Source: Acidobacteriaceae bacterium (GTDB lineage Bacteria > Acidobacteriota > Terriglobia > Terriglobales > Acidobacteriaceae). Taken from it: a DNA stretch of 6,281 nt. Shown here piece after piece: positions 1 through 5,134 of this stretch. Position 1 is the stretch's first letter; the number at the start of each line of letters is the position of its first letter. Location of the stretch: assembly GCA_003168235.1 (NCBI GenBank), contig PMSZ01000348.1, positions 1-6,281 of the forward strand. The letters are read 5' to 3'. Below the pieces are notes generated by a model. It searched no databases. It saw nothing but the letters and a program-made list of their open reading frames with translations, and had not been told where the DNA came from. A program made the position numbers and the translations under genes.

Positions 1-1
1 G

Positions 2-499
2 ATGTATGACCCGAATGTGCGTTACCGCGAACCACCTTTGCTCTTACACAACGAGCAGGGGAAGAAATTTGTGGATGTTTCAGCGCTTTCCGGAGATGTG
101 TTCCGGCAGCAATGGGCCGCACGCGGGTTGGCAATCGGAGACATTAATAATGATGGCAAGGTGGACGCGGTCGTCACATCCAATGACGGGCCTGCGTGGA
201 TCCTGCTGAATGAGACAGAAACTGCGAACCATTGGATTATGCTGAACCTGGTGGGTGTGAAGAGCAACCGCGACGCCATCGGAGCGCAAGTAAGAATCTC
301 TACTTCGGCGGGGGAACAATTTGCGACTGTGACTACCAGCAGCAGTTACCAGTCCTCGAGCGACAAGCGATTGCACTTCGGCTTGGGTGGTGCCACTTCC
401 ATCCGTGAGATCGAGATCCACTGGCCAAGCGGTATTCGTCAGGTTTTGCGGGATCAAACGGCAGACCGGATCGTAACGATTACTGAGCCGTCGAAGTAA
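2..499 (+). CDS. CRTAC1-like FG-GAP/ASPIC_UnbV protein, C-terminal part (5' end outside window)
   Basis: This is the last 165 codons of a secreted or surface beta-propeller protein of the CRTAC1 type. Around residues 40-70 there is an FG-GAP/VCBS unit with the calcium-loop pattern D-I-N-N-D-G-K-V-D (residues 47-55), followed by a typical propeller strand ending in ILLNE. Residues about 78-160 match the ASPIC_UnbV domain that closes these proteins: IGAQVRI, a serine-rich SSYQSSSDKRLHFGLG stretch, and IEIHWPSG followed by RQVL. Family members are usually several hundred residues long with a run of FG-GAP repeats, so the ATG at the left edge is almost certainly internal. A TAA ends the gene, and the TPR gene starts about 10 bases later, which suggests co-transcription. 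The domains are described as calcium- or adhesion-related, but no enzymatic role is established and the substrate cannot be read from the sequence. The family call is firm; the biological role is unknown. Confidence 0.9.
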   Translation: MYDPNVRYREPPLLLHNEQGKKFVDVSALSGDVFRQQWAARGLAIGDINNDGKVDAVVTSNDGPAWILLNETETANHWIMLNLVGVKSNRDAIGAQVRISTSAGEQFATVTTSSSYQSSSDKRLHFGLGGATSIREIEIHWPSGIRQVLRDQTADRIVTITEPSK

Positions 500-509
500 A
501 TTGAAGGCC

Positions 510-1718
510 ATGGCCAAGGTGCGGAATAAATTCTTATCCAGTGCCGTTGTGTTCCTCTCGATCCTGATGGCCGCAGCTCAGGATCCGCATCAGGGCTCCA
601 ACACGTCATTGTTGCAGGATGCCGCGCAGGCCATCACGGCTGGAAAACTGACTCGCGCTGAAGGCGATCTGCAGTCTGTCCTACGCGCCGCCCCGGATGA
701 CTATCGCGCTCTCGATCTGCTCGGAGTCGTCCGCATCCTTCAACACCGTGAATTGGAGGCCGAAAAACTCTTCCTGCGCGCCATTCAGAAAAAGCCCGAC
801 TTCGCAGCTGCGCGCGCCCACCTCGGCCTGCTCTACGTGCAACTGGGTCGTCCAGAGGAAGCGGTCCCTCAGTTACGCGAAGCCGTCCGCCTTGACCCAG
901 TTCGTAGCGACGCCTCAGGCGCTCTGGTGCGCATCTTGCAGGATCAGGCACGCGCTGCATCTGCAGCGGGAGACTCCGAAAAAGCCCTGGCGTTTCTGAT
1001 GGACGCCCGGAAATATGCGCCTGACAATCCGGATGTTAACTCCGAACTCGGAACCATTGCGCTGCAAATATCCTTGTGGCAAGACGCAGTTGAGGCCTTC
1101 CAGCGCACGTTGAAAATGCGCGCCGACGATCCGCTCGCTCTTTACAATCTGGGACGTGCCTTCCTGGGGCTGTCGCAGTTTGAAGACGCGCGCCAGCAGT
1201 TTGCCCGGTACGTCGCGGTGCGCCCGGACGATGCCTCCGGTCATTGTGCTCTGGGGATGACACTCGCCGCTCTGGAGCACGAGCCCGAGGCCCGGAGAGA
1301 ATTTGAGCGATCTATCGCGCTGGCTCCGGCGCAAAGCGAATCGTACTTCCGGCTCGGGCTCATCGACCTCGATGCGAAGGATCTGGACGAGGCGGCCAGA
1401 AACCTCCACCAGGTATTGGCTCGTGAGCCGAAACATGCGGGCGCTCTGTCGGCTTTGGGACGAGTAGCCTTCGAACAGAAGCGTTACCCTGACGCGATCG
1501 ATCTGCTGCAGCAGGCAATAGCCAGTGACGGATCCTCACGTGAGGCTCACTACTATCTCGGCTTGACGTTCGCCCGACTAGGGCGCAAGGAAGAAGCTGA
1601 AGCTCAACTCCAGGTTGCAACTCGGCTGGAGCACGACGAAGCCCAGCATCGCAGGACTCTGTTACGCATTCAGGATGGCGCTCTCACCGATTCGCATGAC
1701 TCCCAGCCACAAAAGTGA
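510..1718 (+). CDS. Exported tetratricopeptide-repeat (TPR) protein
   Basis: A 402-residue protein made almost wholly of TPR helices. Residues 1-23 look like a Sec signal peptide: a basic start (MAKVRNK), a hydrophobic core (AVVFLSILM) and a small-residue AAAQ site. From about residue 32 to 385 I count about ten 34-residue repeats with the usual G/A/Y/A/P spacing, for example ALYNLGRAFLGLSQFEDARQ and AHYYLGLTFARLGRKEEAEA. The repeat near residues 134-175 is longer than standard, suggesting an inserted helix extension. The tail (DSHDSQPQK) is polar. TPR arrays are protein-interaction scaffolds; no catalytic domain is present. The gene follows the CRTAC1-like gene by about 10 bases, so the two probably form an operon and may act together outside the cytoplasm. 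I chose the ATG at 510 because it gives a clean signal peptide. A TTG at 501 is possible, and neither start has a well-spaced ribosome-binding site (GAAGG at 503-507 is too close to the ATG). Confidence 0.9.
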   Translation: MAKVRNKFLSSAVVFLSILMAAAQDPHQGSNTSLLQDAAQAITAGKLTRAEGDLQSVLRAAPDDYRALDLLGVVRILQHRELEAEKLFLRAIQKKPDFAAARAHLGLLYVQLGRPEEAVPQLREAVRLDPVRSDASGALVRILQDQARAASAAGDSEKALAFLMDARKYAPDNPDVNSELGTIALQISLWQDAVEAFQRTLKMRADDPLALYNLGRAFLGLSQFEDARQQFARYVAVRPDDASGHCALGMTLAALEHEPEARREFERSIALAPAQSESYFRLGLIDLDAKDLDEAARNLHQVLAREPKHAGALSALGRVAFEQKRYPDAIDLLQQAIASDGSSREAHYYLGLTFARLGRKEEAEAQLQVATRLEHDEAQHRRTLLRIQDGALTDSHDSQPQK

Positions 1719-1790
1719 ATTGCGTCTTGCAGCGGCGGAAATATAACGCAAAATTTCGATGCGCGGAATGAAAAAAGCGCCGACCGTGCC

Positions 1791-2231
1791 CTACGCCTTG
1801 GCCGCCTCGTAATACTTGCCGTTGACTTCGGTGCCCATCACCGCAAAGCTGCTCTTCGAGGTGTCCAACGGATCCGTCTTGAAAGTGAAATCGATGCCAG
1901 GCACGCGAAATGTCGCTTCCAGTTGTGCGCTCGCCCTGAAACCTTCGAATCGGTATTGGCGCGCGGGGTCTTCATATTTTACCGGCTCCCCGGTTGTGGT
2001 AAACACAAGCTTGAAATCCATGAATGCTGGATTCGTCTCCGCGTCCATCGCTGGCCAGCGCGGCTGGTCGATGATGGGAACGTTGGACATCTGCAAGGTG
2101 GCAACTTTTTCGTCGCCGCTGAAGGTGATGCCGGCCGCCGGTACCGGCGTGACCCAATAGAGGCCTTCGGGAGAAATCGGTGGATGGAAATCGTGGATCT
2201 GGTTCGCGGGGACCGCCGGTCCCTTGAACAC
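1791..2231 (-). CDS. C-terminal part of the same Tat-exported protein, downstream of the in-frame TGA
   Basis: A 146-codon open frame in exactly the same phase as the Tat-signal ORF upstream; only the TGA and two codons (CTT, ACG) lie between that ORF and the GTG at 2231. No Shine-Dalgarno sequence precedes this GTG, and the product has no signal peptide of its own, so independent translation is unlikely. The protein looks beta-rich, with alternating hydrophobic stretches such as YWVTPVPAAGITFSGDEKV and ATFRVPGIDFTFK, and ends GTEVNGKYYEAAKA before TAG. Codons keep the G/C-rich third positions of neighbouring genes, so coding constraint has not visibly decayed. I do not recognise the family. 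The best reading is the second half of one 292-codon gene broken by a nonsense codon, or an extension reached by recoding of the TGA. A true separate gene is the least likely option. Confidence 0.6.
   Translation of the reverse strand: MFKGPAVPANQIHDFHPPISPEGLYWVTPVPAAGITFSGDEKVATLQMSNVPIIDQPRWPAMDAETNPAFMDFKLVFTTTGEPVKYEDPARQYRFEGFRASAQLEATFRVPGIDFTFKTDPLDTSKSSFAVMGTEVNGKYYEAAKA
2209..2223 (-). promoter_or_regulatory. Perfect hairpin just downstream of the in-frame TGA (possible recoding element)
   Basis: Read on the minus strand, GGGACC-GGC-GGTCCC forms a 6-bp perfect stem with a 3-nt loop starting with G. The stem begins 14 nt after the TGA and the loop begins 20 nt after it. This is within the spacing I recall for bacterial SECIS elements, which sit directly after the UGA inside the coding region and carry a G at the start of the apical loop. 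It lacks the bulged U and the GGUCU loop of the E. coli fdhF element, the pairing does not extend beyond 6 bp, and a GC-rich stem can arise by chance from Gly-Pro-Ala-Val-Pro codons. The structure is visible; the function is speculative. Confidence 0.25.
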
Positions 2232-2237
2232 CGTAAG

Positions 2238-2240
2238 TCA
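2238..2240 (-). other. In-frame TGA interrupting the Tat-protein gene
   Basis: On the minus strand the codons run GCC CAT ACC TGA CTT ACG GTG TTC AAG, with the same frame open on both sides (start at 2669, TAG at 1793-1791). The base after the stop is C, and UGA-C is known as the leakiest bacterial termination context. The lesion is a substitution, not an indel, since the frame does not shift. Single-base ancestors of TGA include TGG (Trp), TCA (Ser), TTA (Leu), CGA (Arg), GGA (Gly) and TGC/TGT (Cys). The flanking residues AHT and LTVFKGP do not decide between them. Confidence 0.85.
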
Positions 2241-2669
2241 GGTATGGGCGAAAGTAGCTTCATGCGCCTGGCGCGCTGCCCAGTATTCTCCGGACATGTA
2301 ACTGTAGTCGGTCGTAGGCGTGCCCCACGCCAGACGGTTGCCTTGGTTGTCAGTGCCCATGCCCGTAAAACCGTTGCAGCGCGCCAACTTTCCCTTGAAG
2401 TGATAAATATTGGAAAGCTCTGTATTCGGCATCGGGCTCTGATTGTGATTGCCGTTTTTATCGAGCCACGGAATCGGATACGGGCAAGGTCCCCCGTTGG
2501 CCGGTGCGTGGTCCTGCGGAATCGGAGGCGCGCAAGTTTGTGGCACGGATTGCGCATAAAGCAGCGTGCGTGGCAACGACGCCACCAGCCCGGAGCCCAG
2601 ACCGAACCTCAGCAGCCTGCGCCGGTCCAATTCGAGCCCGGAATAATTCGAGGAATGATCGTGATTCAT
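2238..2669 (-). CDS. Tat-exported protein of unknown family, N-terminal part ending at in-frame TGA
   Basis: Codons 1-143 of an unrecognised secreted protein. The N-terminus is a twin-arginine signal: an LDRRRLLRFG motif at residues 14-23, a moderately hydrophobic stretch, and a likely cleavage near LLYA-QS at about residue 39. Tat export usually means folding or cofactor loading before transport. The mature part is rich in Pro, Asn and Gly, has cysteines at 46, 62 and 98, and has aromatic-rich stretches such as TTDYSYMSGEYWAARQ. The ATG at 2669 is well supported: AGGAG at 2675-2679 sits 5 bases upstream. The frame stops at TGA (2240-2238), but the same frame continues open for another 148 codons with the same codon bias. 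This is therefore most likely the first half of a 292-codon gene, not a complete protein. It is divergent from the M28 peptidase and convergent with the TPR gene. No function is assigned. Confidence 0.7.
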   Translation of the reverse strand: MNHDHSSNYSGLELDRRRLLRFGLGSGLVASLPRTLLYAQSVPQTCAPPIPQDHAPANGGPCPYPIPWLDKNGNHNQSPMPNTELSNIYHFKGKLARCNGFTGMGTDNQGNRLAWGTPTTDYSYMSGEYWAARQAHEATFAHT

Positions 2670-2683
2670 GGGAACTCCTGAGA

Positions 2684-2725
2684 TGAATTTTGATGCGTGA
2701 ATTTTGATGCGCGGATTTTGATCCC
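2684..2725. repeat. Tandem 14-bp repeat in the leader of the Tat-protein gene
   Basis: Two perfect adjacent copies of TGAATTTTGATGCG (2684-2697 and 2698-2711) are followed by a degenerate third copy (2712-2725, core GGATTTTGAT). On the minus strand the array lies directly upstream of the AGGAG ribosome-binding site of the Tat-signal gene, so it is in its 5' leader or promoter. The units are AT-rich compared with the surrounding coding DNA. It could be an array of regulator-binding sites or a replication-slippage product. Confidence 0.7.
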
Positions 2726-2731
2726 CGCGGG
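2724..2731. repeat. Short GC-rich palindrome in the divergent intergenic region
   Basis: CCCGCGGG is a perfect 8-bp palindrome; with one mismatched pair on each side it extends to GAT...ATC (2720-2734). It abuts the 14-bp repeat array and lies between the divergent Tat and M28 genes. It could be an operator half-site arrangement, but eight-base palindromes are common by chance. The rest of the 218-base intergenic region (2670-2887) shows no convincing sigma-70 promoter to me. Confidence 0.25.
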
Positions 2732-2887
2732 AATCGTACCAGCCCGTCTCTGGCCAACTTCATACTTTATCTCTTCGCCAGTCTTCTTGTCGTCGCTACT
2801 TCTGTTCGGCCATATCTGCTACTCTGCTTTGGGAACTTTTATATCACGCTTTTTCCATCGAACTTTGTGACCAGGAGATCCGGACCC

Positions 2888-4684
2888 ATGCCGTTCTGCA
2901 ACATTGTCAGAGTTGGATTTGTTTTGATTGTTGGCTTTGCCCTGCCGCTCTCGATTTCTGCGGGCCCGAATAATGCGGGTCCGAATAATAAAGAGAAAAC
3001 CGCGGCCGAGACTGACAAACCATCGTACGAAATGCCGCAGCCCGCCAAAGAAGAGATCGACTACACGATGTACCAGCGAATTCGCGACGAAGGCATCACC
3101 CATTCGCATGTCATGGATTACGCGTCAGCCCTGGCGGATGGCATCGGCCCGCGGCTTACCGGGTCTCCCAATGTGCGCAAGGCCAACGAGTGGACGCGCG
3201 ATCAACTGAAGGCGATGGGTTGCAGCAACGCCCACCTTGAAGACTGGGGCGAGTTCGGCATGGGATGGCAGCAGCTCAACACCTGGGTGCGGATGACCTC
3301 GCCCGACACCGCGGTGTTCATCGCCCAGGCCGCACCCTGGTCGCCCGCGACCAGCGGCGCCGTAACCGGCCCTGCCATTTGGGTTCATATCGCCGACGAT
3401 AAGGATTTCGACAAATACAAGGGCAAGGTGGCCGGAAAAATCGTTCTGCTCGGAGACATGCGCGACGTAAATCCGGTGGATAAGCCGCTGTTCACGCGCG
3501 AGGATGAGAAAGAACTCGCCAAGATCGCCGAGTATCCGCTGGAAAAACCTCGGTCGTTTGCGGATCGAGTGCCAGATTATGTCAAGCGCCGCACGTTACT
3601 GGAAAAGACCGGGAAGTTTCTCGCTGAGGAGCACGCTCTGGCGGTTGTCCTTCCCAGCCGCGACGGACGCGACAATGGCGGCTCCGGGGGCACGATTTTC
3701 GACGACGGAAGCCTGGGATGGTTCACCTACAAACGCGAACACGCGGATGCCCTGCCAGTCGTGATCATGGCCATCGAGAACTATGGACGCGTCTACCGTC
3801 TGCTCAAGGCAAATGTGCCGGTCAGCATGGAGATGAACGTTGACGTGAAATTCTTCGGCGACCATGAGCACGGCTTCGACACGATCGCTGAAATTCCTGG
3901 CACCGATCCCAAGCTGAAAGATGAAGTGGTAATGGTCGGCGGCCATCTCGATTCGTGGGCATCGGCAACGGGCGCGACCGACAATGGCGCGGGCACGGTG
4001 GTGGCGCTGGAAGTGATGCGGATTCTCAACACGCTGCAAGTCAAACCGCGGCGTACGATCCGCATTGGCCTGTGGACAGGCGAAGAGCAGGGACTGTTCG
4101 GCTCGGCCGGGTATGTGAAGCTGCATTTCGGATACGTGCCGCTCTCCACGGCTCCGGACGAGATCGGGAAGCCTGACTTTATGCGCAAGGCCGGTGGTCC
4201 GGTCGTGATCGAGCCCGAGCAGGCGAAAATCTCCGGCTACTTCAACCTGGATAATGGGACCGGCAAAATACTGGGAATTTACCTGCAGAAAAACGCCGCC
4301 GTCGGCCCCATCTTTGCGCAGTGGATGGAGCCGCTGAAAGATCTCGGTGTCACTACGATTTCCTTGCGCAACACCGGCGGCACTGACCATGAGTCGTTCG
4401 ACGCTGTCGGGGTTCCGGGGTTCCAGTTCATTCAAGACACGATGGACTACTTCACGCGCACGCATCATTCGAACATGGACACTTACGAACGTTTGCAGCC
4501 TGCCGATCTGGCCCAGGCCGCGACCGTCGAGGCCATCTTCGTTTACAACACCGCGATGCGCGACCAGATGCTGCCGCGCAAGCCCATACCCCATCCGGAA
4601 CTCGACGATCAGTTGCCGGCTCCGCTCAAGGTGATGCCGGGAGCCGTCGAGCCAGAGCCAGAACCTGCGGATAAGAGCAAGTAA
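2888..4684 (+). CDS. Secreted M28-family zinc metallopeptidase (carboxypeptidase Q/aminopeptidase-like)
   Basis: A 598-residue exported di-zinc peptidase. The N-terminus (MPFCNIVRVGFVLIVGFALPLSISA) is a Sec signal peptide. Residues about 40-340 hold an N-terminal region and a long insert at the place where related enzymes carry a PA-like lid domain. The catalytic M28 domain shows all expected metal and active-site residues: H353 and D355 in GGHLDSW, bridging D365 in GATDNGAG, general base E399 and ligand E400 in WTGEEQG, D455 in NLDNGTG, and His 526 or 527 in THHSNMD. A GGTDHESF motif (H501) precedes the last ligand. The enzyme is therefore expected to be active and to trim N-terminal or dipeptide substrates outside the cytoplasm. 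The ATG at 2888 is preferred: AGGAG lies at 2873-2877, ten bases upstream, and no such site precedes the alternative GTG at 2867. The C-terminal tail (EPEPEPADKSK) is charged and proline-rich. The family is certain; the exact substrate is not. Confidence 0.95.
   Translation: MPFCNIVRVGFVLIVGFALPLSISAGPNNAGPNNKEKTAAETDKPSYEMPQPAKEEIDYTMYQRIRDEGITHSHVMDYASALADGIGPRLTGSPNVRKANEWTRDQLKAMGCSNAHLEDWGEFGMGWQQLNTWVRMTSPDTAVFIAQAAPWSPATSGAVTGPAIWVHIADDKDFDKYKGKVAGKIVLLGDMRDVNPVDKPLFTREDEKELAKIAEYPLEKPRSFADRVPDYVKRRTLLEKTGKFLAEEHALAVVLPSRDGRDNGGSGGTIFDDGSLGWFTYKREHADALPVVIMAIENYGRVYRLLKANVPVSMEMNVDVKFFGDHEHGFDTIAEIPGTDPKLKDEVVMVGGHLDSWASATGATDNGAGTVVALEVMRILNTLQVKPRRTIRIGLWTGEEQGLFGSAGYVKLHFGYVPLSTAPDEIGKPDFMRKAGGPVVIEPEQAKISGYFNLDNGTGKILGIYLQKNAAVGPIFAQWMEPLKDLGVTTISLRNTGGTDHESFDAVGVPGFQFIQDTMDYFTRTHHSNMDTYERLQPADLAQAATVEAIFVYNTAMRDQMLPRKPIPHPELDDQLPAPLKVMPGAVEPEPEPADKSK
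2960..2989 (+). repeat. 15-bp in-frame tandem duplication at the signal-peptide junction of the M28 gene
   Basis: GCGGGCCCGAATAAT is followed directly by GCGGGTCCGAATAAT, one mismatch in 15. In frame this encodes Ala-Gly-Pro-Asn-Asn twice, immediately after the predicted signal peptidase site. It preserves the reading frame and probably acts only as a flexible linker at the mature N-terminus. Confidence 0.7.
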
Positions 4685-4745
4685 CGATTCTCGCTTGGAA
4701 TAATCTTTTGCTTGATCTTCAAAAACATCCCACCACCGCCAAGCC

Positions 4746-4797
4746 AATTGCTGCGGCGCAAATCGCCACAATGCGATAAGCTTAAGAGTCAGCAATT
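4746..4797 (+). promoter_or_regulatory. Inverted repeat in the rpsU leader
   Basis: AATTGCTG (4746-4753) and CAGCAATT (4790-4797) are perfect 8-bp inverted copies separated by 36 bases, ending 9 bases before the rpsU Shine-Dalgarno sequence. Inside lies a smaller 4-bp stem, GGCG-CAAAT-CGCC (4755-4767). If both are transcribed they could form a nested leader structure affecting S21 translation. A weak -10-like GATAAG at 4775-4780 lies inside the repeat without a good -35, so the arms may instead flank the promoter. The role is inferred only. Confidence 0.35.
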
Positions 4798-4806
4798 TTA
4801 CCGGTT

Positions 4807-4816
4807 AGGGGGTGAT
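4807..4816 (+). promoter_or_regulatory. Strong Shine-Dalgarno sequence of rpsU
   Basis: AGGGGGTGAT matches all but one base of the extended anti-Shine-Dalgarno partner AGGAGGTGAT and sits 5 bases before the ATG at 4822. It is by far the best ribosome-binding site in the window and fixes the rpsU start, consistent with high expression of a ribosomal protein. Confidence 0.75.
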
Positions 4817-4821
4817 GAGCT

Positions 4822-5019
4822 ATGGCAGAAATTCGACTGCAAGAGGGCGAGTCGTTGGAGAACGCCCTGCGCCGCTTCAAGCGCAAGGTCCAGACGGAAG
4901 ACATTATTAAAGAAGTCAAGCGTCACTCCTACTACCTGAAACCGGGTGAGAGACGCCGGGTGAAGCAGGCTTTGGCGCAAAAGCGTGCGCGCAAGAAAAT
5001 CCGCAAAGAACGCGAGTAG
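4822..5019 (+). CDS. rpsU: 30S ribosomal protein S21
   Basis: A 65-residue, very basic protein with the hallmarks of bacterial S21: an N-terminal beta start (MAEIRLQEGESLENALRRFKRKV), a central VKRHSYYLKPGERRRVK segment, and an Arg/Lys-rich helix (KRARKKIRKERE) at the end. S21 binds the 30S platform near the 16S rRNA 3' end and the anti-Shine-Dalgarno region and helps initiation. The length fits the family. The start is fixed by the near-consensus Shine-Dalgarno sequence. Here it stands alone after the M28 peptidase (137-base gap) and before a strong terminator, not in the rpsU-dnaG-rpoD operon known from Enterobacteria. The last codons (GAACGCGAGTAG) are echoed several times just downstream. 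Confidence 0.97.
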   Translation: MAEIRLQEGESLENALRRFKRKVQTEDIIKEVKRHSYYLKPGERRRVKQALAQKRARKKIRKERE

Positions 5020-5060
5020 AACGCAAGTGGCAAGAACGCAAGTAGAACGACCGCGAGTAG
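5008..5060 (+). repeat. Imperfect tandem copies of the rpsU 3' end
   Basis: The last codons and stop of rpsU, GAACGCGAGTAG (5008-5019), are followed by related copies at 5019-5030 (GAACGCAAGTGG), 5034-5045 (GAACGCAAGTAG) and 5045-5060 (GAACGACCGCGAGTAG). The copies overlap by one base in places and differ at a few positions. Two of the three extra copies keep the TAG. This looks like slippage-driven duplication of the gene's tail into the 3' untranslated region, between the stop codon and the terminator. Confidence 0.55.
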
Positions 5061-5092
5061 CATGCGGAATCACAATAACCAGGAATGGAAAC

Positions 5093-5120
5093 AGGGGTAT
5101 CGCTTCGGCGATACCCTTTC
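5093..5120 (+). terminator. Rho-independent terminator of rpsU with UUCG tetraloop
   Basis: GGGTATCGC (5095-5103) pairs perfectly with GCGATACCC (5108-5116) around a TTCG tetraloop (5104-5107). The 9-bp stem can extend to 11 with G5094-T5117 and A5093-T5118. It is followed by a T-rich run (TTTCTCATTTCT). UUCG loops are unusually stable. It lies between convergent genes; on the minus strand the stem is followed by CCTGTTTCC, a poor U-tract, so it mainly serves rpsU but may also act as a weaker barrier for the efflux gene. Confidence 0.85.
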
Positions 5121-5134
5121 TCATTTCTGGAACC

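Noticed and set aside
1719..1790. Possible terminator between the convergent TPR and Tat genes (TTGCGT/ACGCAA at 1720-1751, and six Ts after the Tat gene's stop on the minus strand)
   Set aside because: The stem is only 6 bp with a 20-base loop and no following T-run on the plus strand, and the minus-strand T-run has no convincing stem before it.
1923..2681. Long plus-strand open frame (252 codons) opposite the Tat-protein gene
   Set aside because: Arg-rich translation without any recognisable domain or ribosome-binding site. It is explained by the G/C-rich third positions of the minus-strand gene, whose Tat signal and Shine-Dalgarno site are convincing.
2867..2887. GTG at 2867 as the M28 start
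   Set aside because: It has no upstream ribosome-binding site and would put the AGGAG inside the gene. The ATG at 2888 follows AGGAG and gives a normal signal peptide.
4746..4780. Sigma-70 promoter for rpsU (TTGCTG and GATAAG)
   Set aside because: The spacing is about 21 bases and both hexamers match poorly, so I do not call it as a promoter.
3596..4795. Long minus-strand open frame (399 codons) opposite the M28 peptidase
   Set aside because: The plus strand carries an intact catalytic M28 domain here; the antisense frame is a codon-bias shadow with no family features.
4798..5124. Minus-strand open frame opposite rpsU
   Set aside because: It overlaps the S21 gene and the terminator completely and has no ribosome-binding site. 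S21 is unmistakable on the plus strand.
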